Source: Calothrix sp. NIES-4105
Lineage (GTDB): Bacteria > Cyanobacteriota > Cyanobacteriia > Cyanobacteriales > Nostocaceae
Direction of reading: 5' to 3'
DNA: 64,000 bases
NCBI RefSeq assembly: GCF_002368415.1
Contig: NZ_AP018290.1
Span: 4,849,614 to 4,913,613, forward strand
The translations under genes and the position numbers were made by a program. The notes beneath the pieces were generated by a model, which did not search any database, was not told where the DNA came from, and worked only from the letters and a program-made list of their open reading frames with translations. Positions 45,287 through 54,240 of this stretch are shown piece after piece. Numbering within the stretch: the first letter of the stretch is position 1; every line of letters begins with the position of its first letter.

Positions 45287-45979
45287 ATGGAACCTTACAT
45301 AAATACCGATATTGATTATTTAGCAATTGAGAACGTTTGGATATCCAAGCGGCATGTCCCCGTTCGCAGTTATGAGGAACATTTGACGAAGGTTGGTGAT
45401 GTTGTGCTACCAAATGGACTTCCCCCAAATGCGCCTAATGTCAATGATTTAATGGCAGAGCTAGATCGAGCATTATTCTTTGGTCATATTGCTGGTTGTA
45501 CTTGGTCTAGTGAAGAATTACAAATCCTTTCCAACCAAGTCGCTCAATACAAAGAAACAAGTGTACTTTTCCCTAAGACTCCTTTTTACGGGGACTTGCA
45601 AACAAAACTATCTAGAGATGTAATTTTGCTGCTCAACCCTCTCAGTAAATCTACTTTAGTAGACCTCAAGCAACAAGTACCTCCCTCAAGCTATTCTTTT
45701 GAGGAAGTTAAGCTGTTGTTAGCTGTTCTCAATGCACCTGAGAGTTGGTTAGGACAAATGCGAATTGATCTACGTTTGACCCACTTTGAATTTACACAAC
45801 GGATTGAATGGGCAAATCAACAACTTCGTATGTATCGGCTAGAGCCTGCATACTCCTACATCCAACCATTACCCGAAGATTCTGCATTACCTTCAACCTC
45901 AAACAACAAAACTTTGGCGCCTTTTGAGAATGAAAACTTCTCAGCCCAACGTATGCTTAGGAATTTGTATCAATTTTGA
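45287..45979 (+). CDS. N-terminal part of a methyltransferase gene split by in-frame TGA
   Basis: This 230-residue frame is not recognised over most of its length. It ends ...LRNLYQF and a TGA at 45977-45979. The same frame continues without another stop into the methyltransferase, and the first residues after the TGA (QQAGYNEANICKLLN) look like a direct continuation of RMLRNLYQF into the methyltransferase's N-terminal helical domain. The two parts were therefore probably one protein of about 720 residues. The ATG at 45287 is the first ATG; a TTG at 45215 is possible. It may be a nonsense mutation, read-through or a sequencing error. Confidence 0.55.
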   Translation: MEPYINTDIDYLAIENVWISKRHVPVRSYEEHLTKVGDVVLPNGLPPNAPNVNDLMAELDRALFFGHIAGCTWSSEELQILSNQVAQYKETSVLFPKTPFYGDLQTKLSRDVILLLNPLSKSTLVDLKQQVPPSSYSFEEVKLLLAVLNAPESWLGQMRIDLRLTHFEFTQRIEWANQQLRMYRLEPAYSYIQPLPEDSALPSTSNNKTLAPFENENFSAQRMLRNLYQF

Positions 45980-46096
45980 CAACAAGCAGGTTATAATGAA
46001 GCCAATATTTGCAAGTTACTAAATATAGTCTCACAGCAACAAATTGAGCCAACATATCTCCACTACTATAAGCGCTATCAACTACCCAAATCCACA

Positions 46097-47461
46097 TTGG
46101 CAGATTTGATTCGCCTGTTTTTACTGCAAGGCGCCTTTACGAAAGCCAAATTGCAAGAAATTTTTGGTCAAGAGTTATTCTCAACCTTATGTAGCTTAGG
46201 TTTACTAATTCAGCGTGGTGAAGATTGGGCTTCACGAATCGATTTATTTGCTGTTGCTGGGCTATACGTGGCTACAGATCATCGCTACATGATTCTTCCT
46301 GAAGATGAGATTGAGGAAGATGTTGTAATGTACGTAGGTATGGATAGTACAGGGTTGGTTCATACGGCTCCTCAATATCCAGCAAATCGAGTTTTAGACC
46401 TGTGCTGTGGTAGCGGTATTCAAAGTTTAGTAGCAAGTCGTTATACAAAAGAAGTGGTCGGAGTTGATATTAACCCACGAGCAATTCGCTTTGCTCGGTT
46501 TAACGCTCAACTCAATGGCATATCTAATACTCACTTCTGTTTAGGCAATCTCTACGAAACAACTTCTGGCTACTTCGACACAATTTTAGCAAATCCTCCC
46601 TTTGTTCCCAGTCCTAGCCAGGAATGTCGCTTCCGGGATAGTGGGGTAGCTGGCGAAGAAATTCTGGCTCGAATTATTACTGAAAGTGCAAACCACCTGG
46701 CGCCATTAGGCAAGCTATTTATTGTTTCGGATTTGGTCAATATCCAGCAGTATGAGTCTAAACTGGAGCAATGGTGGCAAGGAGGAGCGGCTGATAAGTT
46801 AGTACTGAGTACCGCTGATCGTAATGATATTCTATTCTCAGTTCCCCACTGCCATACAGCTTTTAATCAAACTTGGGAGCAATATAACATTGAGTTAGAT
46901 GAGTGGCTACAGAACTTTCATACAAGTGGCTTACGCACAGTTAACTTTGGTTATATCTTGATCTGTCAGGTTGATAGTACTAGTAAAAGCTCTTATTATA
47001 GTCGCACAATCCACAACCCGAATCAGCCAATTCATCAGTATGTACAAGAATATTTCCAGCAACGGCAGCTAATACAAGAACAGCAAATTAACAATTACTT
47101 TTTAGCGATGTCTCCTGATTTACGATTTCGCCTAGAAATCAGTTCCACAACAGGAGAGCGCGAAATAGAATTATTTTCTCCCAATAACCCCTATTTCACA
47201 ACTTACCAAATCAGCGAACAAATGTATCGCATGTTGCAAGATATCAATCACTCCCAACCTAAATGGGAAACCTATGCAACCGCACTTAATCAAAATTGGC
47301 TCTATGAATTGATTTATAAAGGCATCCTTTACTTAAGTCCTCAAGCTACTACAGTTAAGCAGAATCGGCGATTGAAGGTTCCACCTTCCACAGAAGGGCT
47401 AAAAATCGAAGAATTAGAAACCAAAACAACTCCAACCTGCATCTCGTCGTATCTACACTAA
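46097..47461 (+). CDS. Class I SAM-dependent methyltransferase (C-terminal part of split gene)
   Basis: The part from the TTG at 46097 is 454 residues. Motif I is RVLDLCCGSGIQSLVASR, the acidic loop is VVGVDINPRAIRFA, and motif IV is ILANPPFVPSP, as in N-methyltransferases acting on Gln or adenine. Before it lies a helical/winged domain (LIRLFLLQGAFTKAKLQEIF). The open frame really extends back to 45980, just after the TGA that ends the preceding frame. No start codon with a ribosome site is seen inside, so independent translation is uncertain. The substrate is unknown. Confidence 0.75.
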   Translation: MADLIRLFLLQGAFTKAKLQEIFGQELFSTLCSLGLLIQRGEDWASRIDLFAVAGLYVATDHRYMILPEDEIEEDVVMYVGMDSTGLVHTAPQYPANRVLDLCCGSGIQSLVASRYTKEVVGVDINPRAIRFARFNAQLNGISNTHFCLGNLYETTSGYFDTILANPPFVPSPSQECRFRDSGVAGEEILARIITESANHLAPLGKLFIVSDLVNIQQYESKLEQWWQGGAADKLVLSTADRNDILFSVPHCHTAFNQTWEQYNIELDEWLQNFHTSGLRTVNFGYILICQVDSTSKSSYYSRTIHNPNQPIHQYVQEYFQQRQLIQEQQINNYFLAMSPDLRFRLEISSTTGEREIELFSPNNPYFTTYQISEQMYRMLQDINHSQPKWETYATALNQNWLYELIYKGILYLSPQATTVKQNRRLKVPPSTEGLKIEELETKTTPTCISSYLH

Positions 47462-47572
47462 ATCGGAAAATATTGCAAGGCGCCTTTATATTAAATAATC
47501 AGGCGCCCAGCATCCACTACCTAAAACTGATATACTAGATGCAAAGACGATTCTTTTCTTAGGTTTGGGCTA

Positions 47573-48265
47573 ATGACATTATCAGTAGAGCAAAGCCTTG
47601 ATAAAAATACTCACATTCCACCATTAGAAAATGGGGATAGGCTGACTCGTCAAGAATTTGAGCGACGATATACTGCAATGCCGCATGTTAAGAAAGCAGA
47701 ATTAATAGAGGGTATAGTATACATGGCATCTCCAGTCCGCTCTAAAGCTCATGGTAAACCTCATGGAAGATTAATGACGTGGTTAGGAGTTTACGAAGCA
47801 GCTACTCTAGGCGTTGATTTAAATGATAATGCAACAGTTCGGTTAGATGCAGACAACGAACCACAACCGGATGCTTCGCTACGTATCGAATCGAATGGAA
47901 CTTCCTGTATCAGTATTGATGATTATATCGAAGGGGCGCCGGAATTAGTCGCTGAAATTGCAGGAAGTAGTGCAGCAAACGATTTATACGATAAGAAAAA
48001 AGTCTATCGCCGCAATGGCGTAAAAGAATATATTGTTTGGCAAACATTAGATAATAAGCTTGACTGGTTTAACTTGCAGAATGGCGAGTATATATCCTTA
48101 GAAGCAGATGCAAATGGTATAATAAAAAGCCAAGTTTATCCAGGTTTATGGTTAGATGTCACGGCATTATTGAAGAGTGATATGGCAAAGGTTTTAGATG
48201 TATTGCAACAAGGTTTGAATAGCTCAGAACATGCTACTTTTGTGCAAAAATTAGCGCAGCCATAA
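47573..48265 (+). CDS. Uma2-family (DUF820) putative endonuclease
   Basis: The 230-residue protein has the Uma2 pattern: KKAELIEGIVYMASPVR, EPQPDASLRI, APELVAEIAGSS and KKKVYRRNGVKEYIVWQ. It starts 111 bp after the methyltransferase. The upstream region and first codons (47526-47598) are copied in degraded form at 52548-52622. The cellular role of Uma2 proteins is unsettled. Confidence 0.87.
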   Translation: MTLSVEQSLDKNTHIPPLENGDRLTRQEFERRYTAMPHVKKAELIEGIVYMASPVRSKAHGKPHGRLMTWLGVYEAATLGVDLNDNATVRLDADNEPQPDASLRIESNGTSCISIDDYIEGAPELVAEIAGSSAANDLYDKKKVYRRNGVKEYIVWQTLDNKLDWFNLQNGEYISLEADANGIIKSQVYPGLWLDVTALLKSDMAKVLDVLQQGLNSSEHATFVQKLAQP

Positions 48266-48441
48266 ATTTTAAATACACTTTCTACTGTACTAGCGTCATA
48301 GGAACTAATATCGCGATAGTAAACTAGTTACAGTGCTACTATAAGGTATTCTTATCACTATAATCCTAAATCTGATGTTACCATGCTTAATTGTTATCAA
48401 GTAGCAAATTTTTGCTTACTATACATTAATGGGGTGAGCGA

Positions 48442-48582
48442 ATGGAAGGAAAAGTTTTAGCTAGACGTTACCAGATTGTCAAGGGTTGTAGGGATAATAA
48501 TTCCTTCTTTGTGCCCTTTGTGTCTTTGTGGTTAAAAAAAATCAACATAACTAAGCCTCTCCTCGCAGGGAAGAGAGGTTAG
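48442..48582 (+). pseudogene. Remnant of a Ser/Thr protein kinase N-terminus
   Basis: The frame begins MEGKVLARRYQIVKG, the usual opening of cyanobacterial Hanks-type kinases, where the glycine-rich loop should follow. Instead it runs into CRDNNSFF and low-complexity CCCTTTGTGTCTTTGTGG sequence and stops after 46 codons. The rest of the 345-bp gap holds no gene. It is a relic or a truncated insertion product. Confidence 0.5.
48553..48580 (-). terminator. Hairpin terminator of the phosphatase-RTX gene
   Basis: CCTCTC pairs with GAGAGG around a 12-base loop. On the minus strand it is followed within 12 bases by a run of eight T. It lies about 30 bp beyond the stop of the gene to its right. Confidence 0.6.
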
Positions 48583-48610
48583 TTAAATTAGTCAAAATCA
48601 CGGCAGGCAA

Positions 48611-51600
48611 TTAAGCAAAGGCAAATTGGCTGGCATCATTTAGGTCTAAGCTAGTTGCTTGCATACCACCTAAAATAGCCAAAGTTTGACCGCCAAAACT
48701 AATTTGTGTATCGCTACCAACTTGGATTAAATTCAGAGTTGATGCAGAGATACCCAAACTATCACTACCAAGAATTCCAATTACATCAGTACCAACTTGG
48801 AAATCGAGAATAGTGTTAGCTATATTAGGTAATCCCGCGTTGGCAATCCAAAATTGGTCGGCGCCAGCACCACCAGAAAGTAGGTTGCCACCACCAGATC
48901 GGACGTAGAACTTGTCGTTACCATCGCCACCTAATGCACGGTCATTGCTGCCAAGATAGAAAATATCATCCCCTGCATCACCGGACATGCGGTTGTTACC
49001 TTTAGCACCAGTAGCATCAAATACATCATTTCCATCGCCACCAGAAACGCGATTACCTTTGCTAACAAAGATAGTATCGTTACCACTGCCTAAGTCAATC
49101 TGATTACGACCAGCAATTGGAGATGTTGCAGTTTGTGTATCAACTTCATCATTGCCTGCACCTGTAAATACAGTGTCATTGATACCGTCAAAGCTACTAC
49201 CAGGGGCGCCTGCAATTAAGATATCATCGCCATTGGTACCGGATACTAACTTGGTTTCTTGCTGTGCGGCAGCAAATTCTGGTGTGACACCAAACAACGT
49301 CTGATACATTAAAGCGTAGATTTCGGTGTTATCTAAGGTACTAGATAATTTATCTGCATTCATTCCGTAGGCTTTGGAAACAATGCTACCAGGGAAGTCT
49401 GGTGTACCGACCCAGGCAACACCAAAGTTACCCATTGGTCCATCTATACTGTCTTGAGATGTAAATGGTATCCAAGGCGCCTCTGCACTACCTGTACTAC
49501 CATTCACACCGTCCAACACAGCTCGGTTAGTATTAGTTGTTGTTGGGTTAACGTTGATGAAAGGAGCAGATGGTTCGCTATCGGCGATTGCTGGATTATT
49601 GGGAGTATAGTTGCCAGAAGGACGAGTGTAAGGCGCAAATTGGAACACCTGTAACCCACCTGCATCACTGTCTGCGGCAGTAATGACTAAAGTGTTTGGG
49701 TCTTGGGTATTAACATAATTCATTGCCACGCCAATTGCTGCATCTGCCCGACGGACTGCCTCAACCGTTCCTACGGCGTTATTATTATTAGCAAAGTTAT
49801 CCGAACCTTCTTCCTCAACTACCACAAAGAAGCCATCCGGGTCTTTACTAACTATCTTCAAAGACGCTTCCGTCATCTCGGCAACGGTGGGCGCCGTTGC
49901 TACGTACAACGGTAGAGGGTTGCTGCCGTTGAGTCCTAGTGCTTCTTCAGTGCGGTCGTCAAAGGTATGTATCGCCGCAAACACACCCAACAGTCTCTCC
50001 GGTGGGTTAGTGCTATTAACGACTTCGTTCATTTGTTCTTCAGTGTAAACCACTGTGTAACCCAAAGACTTTGCTAAATCAATCAGGTTAGTAGTAGGGC
50101 GCCTTTCGGGGCTACTTTCTGAAGCATCTAGTTCAGCAGTGACGTGGAAACCTGTAGTCCCCTTTGGCAACATATATAGTTCACCACCGCCCATAATTAC
50201 GTTGGTACCAGAGCGGATGACATCCTCGATAATTTCAGCATACTTATCGCGCGCCCGAATATTGTCACCATCACGATTAGTAGTTTCCGCAGCAAAGGCA
50301 GCAGTACCAGGTTCTGCTAAGTGTCCTGATTGTATCAACGCAGTCGCTTTTCCAGCTTCAATGGCTTCTTCAAGAATAGTGTAGCCAGTTTTACCTGAAG
50401 CTGGAGTAACGCGAGTATTATCTTCTTCCAATCCAAAGGATTCGTTGAACACCTTTACGCCGTTAGCGTGGGTAACTGCACCCGCGTTGGAAGTACCTGT
50501 TAGTTGGTTTTCCATATGTCCCAGGTAAACCCCAGCATTGGACATCATGTCCCAGTTGAGGCGCCCATCAGGACCCTTATCGATGTTTCGCAGCGCCATA
50601 TAATGTGAAGGGCTGGTACCATCGGGGTGAATGAAGATAACATTGCCAGTGTCCTTGGTGGCTTTCGGTGCTGCTGTTGGTGCCCTTTTACGCGAAGGTA
50701 GTTCGGTGTTGAACAGAGTTTCGTACATCAATTCGTACATCCCCGTGTTGTCTACCGTTGCAGGTAACTTATCTGCATTAAGACCGTGTGCCTTGGATAC
50801 AATGGAACCGCTGAAGTCGGGTGTACCTGCCCAACCGACAGCAAAATTGAAAACATCACCATTCGCATCGGGAGCAGCAACGAAAGGCAGGGTATTTGCT
50901 CCTGTTTGACCATCGAGGGGTACGTTGCGCGCAGTGGTGGTGGGGTTATTGTTTATACTGCCGACAGGCTGACCGGGAGTACGGGGGTCAACTACTTGCA
51001 AACCACCTGCATCGCTATCAGCTGCAGTTAGCAACAGAGTATTGGGATACTTGTTAATAAACTCCATTGCTACCCCAACCGCCGCATCTGCACGACGTAA
51101 ACCTTCCAGAACTCCAGCAGCATTGTTATTGTTGCCAAAGTTGTCGGTTCCTTCTTCTTCTACAACTGCAATCGAGCCGTTATTGAAGTTAGGATGTTTT
51201 TCCATCAACTTCTGGGCAACATCCAGCATCTCGGCAATTGTCGGGGCTGTTTCAACATATAGGGGTAAGCCCTGTGCTGCTAAAACTTCTTCTGGACGGT
51301 CGTTGAAGGTGTGGATGGGAGCAAATACACCCAATACTTTGGTCGGTGTTGTAGGAGTCTTGGTCGGATCGAGCAGGTCGTTGAGTTGTTGCTCATTATA
51401 AACAACAGTGTAGCCGTCGCTTTTCGCCAATTCAATCAGGTTTTCGCTGGGGCGTTGCTGGGCGCTAGTGCTGAGGGCATCATATTGAGCCGCCGTGCCG
51501 TGGAAGCCGTCAGTACCGATGGGCACCATGTTAAGTTCACCACCACCGAAAATGAAATCTACTCCAGAGAGGATGACTTCTTTAGTAATATCAGCCAAGC

Positions 51601-52033
51601 GCTGACGGGGTGGAATTCGGGTTCCATTTGCATCAACTGTTTCACCCACCTCGGCTACAAAGGCGGCTGTACCAGGCTCATATGCAGCACCCGACTGCAC
51701 CAAAGCAGTCACCTTGTTGGCTGCAATTGCTTCTTCGATAATGGTCTTACCTGTGTTACCAGACAGAGGAGTAACTTGCGAACCATCTGCATTCAAACCA
51801 AAGGATTCGGCATATACTTTGGCGCCTGTAGCGTGAGTCACAGCACCACCATTCGAGGTTCCCCCAAGTTGGTCTTCCATGTGACCCAGGTAAACACCTG
51901 AATTAGACATCATGTCCCAATTCAAACGTCCGTCGGGTCCCTTATCTACAAATCGTCCCAAAGCATAATGCGATGGACTTGTTCCATCTGGGTGCAGGAA
52001 AATTACATGATTCCCGCTAGTAGCATTTGTCAT
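48611..52033 (-). CDS. Double alkaline-phosphatase-like protein with RTX C-terminus
   Basis: The 1140-residue protein has two homologous alkaline-phosphatase-like domains, about 5-450 and 460-925. Each starts with VIF(L/I)HPDGTSPSHY and contains GGAVTHATGAKV or its equivalent and TAADSDAGGLQV. An RTX region (about 940-1060) and a secretion tail follow. There is no signal peptide, which fits type I export. In both domains the usual metal-binding DH pairs read DNFGNNNN/DNFANNNN and ADSD, so His ligands appear lost. It resembles the giant atypical PhoA-type phosphatases of cyanobacteria. Phosphate scavenging is possible but activity is uncertain. Confidence 0.85.
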   Translation of the reverse strand: MTNATSGNHVIFLHPDGTSPSHYALGRFVDKGPDGRLNWDMMSNSGVYLGHMEDQLGGTSNGGAVTHATGAKVYAESFGLNADGSQVTPLSGNTGKTIIEEAIAANKVTALVQSGAAYEPGTAAFVAEVGETVDANGTRIPPRQRLADITKEVILSGVDFIFGGGELNMVPIGTDGFHGTAAQYDALSTSAQQRPSENLIELAKSDGYTVVYNEQQLNDLLDPTKTPTTPTKVLGVFAPIHTFNDRPEEVLAAQGLPLYVETAPTIAEMLDVAQKLMEKHPNFNNGSIAVVEEEGTDNFGNNNNAAGVLEGLRRADAAVGVAMEFINKYPNTLLLTAADSDAGGLQVVDPRTPGQPVGSINNNPTTTARNVPLDGQTGANTLPFVAAPDANGDVFNFAVGWAGTPDFSGSIVSKAHGLNADKLPATVDNTGMYELMYETLFNTELPSRKRAPTAAPKATKDTGNVIFIHPDGTSPSHYMALRNIDKGPDGRLNWDMMSNAGVYLGHMENQLTGTSNAGAVTHANGVKVFNESFGLEEDNTRVTPASGKTGYTILEEAIEAGKATALIQSGHLAEPGTAAFAAETTNRDGDNIRARDKYAEIIEDVIRSGTNVIMGGGELYMLPKGTTGFHVTAELDASESSPERRPTTNLIDLAKSLGYTVVYTEEQMNEVVNSTNPPERLLGVFAAIHTFDDRTEEALGLNGSNPLPLYVATAPTVAEMTEASLKIVSKDPDGFFVVVEEEGSDNFANNNNAVGTVEAVRRADAAIGVAMNYVNTQDPNTLVITAADSDAGGLQVFQFAPYTRPSGNYTPNNPAIADSEPSAPFINVNPTTTNTNRAVLDGVNGSTGSAEAPWIPFTSQDSIDGPMGNFGVAWVGTPDFPGSIVSKAYGMNADKLSSTLDNTEIYALMYQTLFGVTPEFAAAQQETKLVSGTNGDDILIAGAPGSSFDGINDTVFTGAGNDEVDTQTATSPIAGRNQIDLGSGNDTIFVSKGNRVSGGDGNDVFDATGAKGNNRMSGDAGDDIFYLGSNDRALGGDGNDKFYVRSGGGNLLSGGAGADQFWIANAGLPNIANTILDFQVGTDVIGILGSDSLGISASTLNLIQVGSDTQISFGGQTLAILGGMQATSLDLNDASQFAFA

Positions 52034-52472
52034 ATTTATAACACCGATAATTTTTCAGATGATTATGTAGCTATTGTTTTATTCTGGTATCAACTATCAG
52101 CCACTTCATCAGGCATATCCAGTAGACTAATAACTTGATAATGTACAGTTACAAATTATTATTTCCTAGAATCCACTGAGTCTTATTGGCTTAATAATGT
52201 CACTTCCTGATTAACGTAAGTTTATGTTATGTTTAATTAATCTAAAACTTGAAGATAGGCGCCGACGCTAAAATCCATGACAGAGTTAAGAAACAAGATA
52301 TATTAGTTGCTTTATTGGCTTATGAAGCAAAATAAGCCAAAAATAACCGCAAATAGTCAAAAAAAACTAGTAAAAATAGTTTTAATTTTATTACTAAGTT
52401 TGTTTCTGTAGATAGATGTTTGCTATGAAAGTAGCCAGCATTTCTCTAGATTTGTCAGGTCTTGACGCGCAA

Positions 52473-52514
52473 CTTTTATACAAACTAGTCATAATTTTTA
52501 CAAAACTTTACATT
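52473..52514 (-). promoter_or_regulatory. Bipartite element with perfect HLR1-like repeat
   Basis: TTTACAAAACTTTACATT at 52497-52514 fits the HLR1 pattern (two TTACA cores 10 bp apart) without mismatch. The adjoining minus-strand element is AAGTTTTGTAA-N18-ATAAAAG. The segment from about 52455 is similar to 45170-45234. It lies upstream of the phosphatase-RTX gene at 52033, but 440 bp away, and next to a Uma2 remnant. Confidence 0.5.
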
Positions 52515-52547
52515 TAGCTCCGATGTCAAACACCTAGTGACGCTCAA

Positions 52548-52622
52548 CCGATATACTAGATACAACGACAATTCTTGTCTTAGGTTTGGCGGCAGGACAG
52601 CATCAGTAGATCAAAGCCTATT
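52548..52622 (+). pseudogene. Remnant of the 5' end of a Uma2 gene
   Basis: GATATACTAGATACAACGAC and the bases up to ATCAGTAGATCAAAGCCT match the upstream region and first codons of the Uma2 gene at 47573 (47526-47598) with scattered changes. The start codon is lost and the sequence breaks off at the convergent DUF4058 gene's end. The rest of the 52034-52634 gap has no gene. Confidence 0.6.
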
Positions 52623-52634
52623 TGTAGTCTGTAA

Positions 52635-53432
52635 TTATACATCTCGAATTGGAGATAACAACGCTTCAACCCACTGTTCATCTTGTTTCGATAACGCAGG
52701 GGATGGAACAGGCTGGTGATAATCTATGCGTGTTGTATAACGCGCGCGTTCATACACACCATTAAATACTTCTTGTAAATTCACTAAAGGCTCTTTTTGA
52801 TTAAGTTTTAAAGGAACTCTTAAAGTTGGTAACTGCTGTTGTAGAGAAACACGGTAAAGTTCTGCTGCGGGACGTTGATGACCGCGACTAATTAAGATTC
52901 GATATGCAGTTGTTGATTGCATTCCTCGAATATTCATCGGTTTACCAGCTCGTAACAAATCTAATTCGATTAAATTAGTAGCACTGCCTAAAATTGCGCG
53001 CCGTTTTTTCTCATAAGCTATTCTACCATCCCCAGCTCGCTTATTCTTTGGAGATAAAAGTTCAATTACAGTAATTACCTCATCCGTTACCATCTCGCGT
53101 ACTTCTAAATAACGCTCATTAACTGAAACTGGCATAGGTAGTGTAACTAGTTCAGGACGAGACTGTGTGGCTACTGAGCTATCATCCGTAAGTTGTTGAG
53201 AGCTTGTTGCATCAGATTTGTTAGCGAATACAACAGCATCTGGAATGCCAATCATCAAGCTATTATCACTGTCATCGCTTTGATAGGTTCGGGTTTCAAC
53301 TTCGACATAATACTGTGAACTGAGTTGCGGTTCAATTGCATCCGCAATAGCTACTATAAGTCGGCTATGAAACGAAGACCAGAAGACAGCCTGTTCAAGG
53401 TATGGATCCATGCCGGGAAATGGTGAGGGCAT
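52635..53432 (-). CDS. DUF4058 family protein
   Basis: The 265-residue protein begins MPSPFPGMDPYLE, the hallmark of DUF4058, and has YVEVETRTY, RYLEVREMVTDEVITVIELL, SPKNKRAGDGRIAYEKKR and a C-terminal PLVNLQEVFNGVYERARY. This family is common in cyanobacteria and its function is unknown; the TVIELLSP-x-NK segment resembles a PD-(D/E)XK core. It is divergent from a Uma2 gene with a 101-bp gap. Confidence 0.87.
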   Translation of the reverse strand: MPSPFPGMDPYLEQAVFWSSFHSRLIVAIADAIEPQLSSQYYVEVETRTYQSDDSDNSLMIGIPDAVVFANKSDATSSQQLTDDSSVATQSRPELVTLPMPVSVNERYLEVREMVTDEVITVIELLSPKNKRAGDGRIAYEKKRRAILGSATNLIELDLLRAGKPMNIRGMQSTTAYRILISRGHQRPAAELYRVSLQQQLPTLRVPLKLNQKEPLVNLQEVFNGVYERARYTTRIDYHQPVPSPALSKQDEQWVEALLSPIRDV

Positions 53433-53533
53433 AGGTAAAACTCCCGTCGCACAAGCAATACTTCTAGTATACAGGTTCTCTGCGCTTCCGGCTTAAGTGC
53501 CATCTATAATAAGAAAATAATAAGGAGGAAGCA

Positions 53534-54166
53534 ATGGTCAGCAGTCTGAAAGAACTTATACAAGAACCAGAGATAGCTCTTGCTGACGACCCAGAGGAAA
53601 GGTTTATTACTAGCGGTGTCAGCTGGCATAATTATGAAGCGCTACTGACGAAACTAGAACAAAACTCTCATTACCGTGTTACCTATCTAGATGGAATATT
53701 AGAAATTGTGTCACCGTCCATTAGGCATGAAGGTATTAAAAAACGTTTAGCTATTTTGTTGGAACGCTATCTTTACAAAAAGCGAATACAGTTTAAACCT
53801 ATGGGAAGTTCTACTATCAAAAAACAGCTTAAACAGGCAGGCGCCGAACCGGACGAATGCTACTGTATTGGAAACCCTAAGCCTATTCCCGACCTTGCCA
53901 TTGAGGTCAATATCACTAGTGGTAGTGTTGATAAGCTGGAAATTTATCGGCGCCTGGGAGTATTAGAGGTGTGGTTTTGGGAGAATAACAGGCTAAAGTT
54001 GTACCGCAAAAGGGAAGATACACCTGCAACGTTTTTAGATACTAAGGGCTATGAACTGATTGATACAAGCGAGTTGTTGCCAGACCTAAATATTCCTTTA
54101 CTCGAAGAATGCACTTTGATTTCAGATGATATTTTAGCAATCGACGAATTTGAGCAAGGTATTTAG
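53534..54166 (+). CDS. Uma2-family (DUF820) putative endonuclease
   Basis: The 210-residue protein has YLDGILEIVSPS, EPDECYCIGN, IPDLAIEVNITSG and KLEIYRRLGVLEVWFWE, the Uma2 pattern with acidic core residues. AAGGAGGAAGC precedes the start, a strong ribosome site. It stands 74 bp ahead of the RelE-helicase fusion and might be cotranscribed with it. Confidence 0.87.
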   Translation: MVSSLKELIQEPEIALADDPEERFITSGVSWHNYEALLTKLEQNSHYRVTYLDGILEIVSPSIRHEGIKKRLAILLERYLYKKRIQFKPMGSSTIKKQLKQAGAEPDECYCIGNPKPIPDLAIEVNITSGSVDKLEIYRRLGVLEVWFWENNRLKLYRKREDTPATFLDTKGYELIDTSELLPDLNIPLLEECTLISDDILAIDEFEQGI

Positions 54167-54240
54167 GGTTATAGATTTTTGGCGAAGCTGGGAATAATAA
54201 GGCTGTACAACTACCGATTATCGGGGAGAAAACGTAGTGT

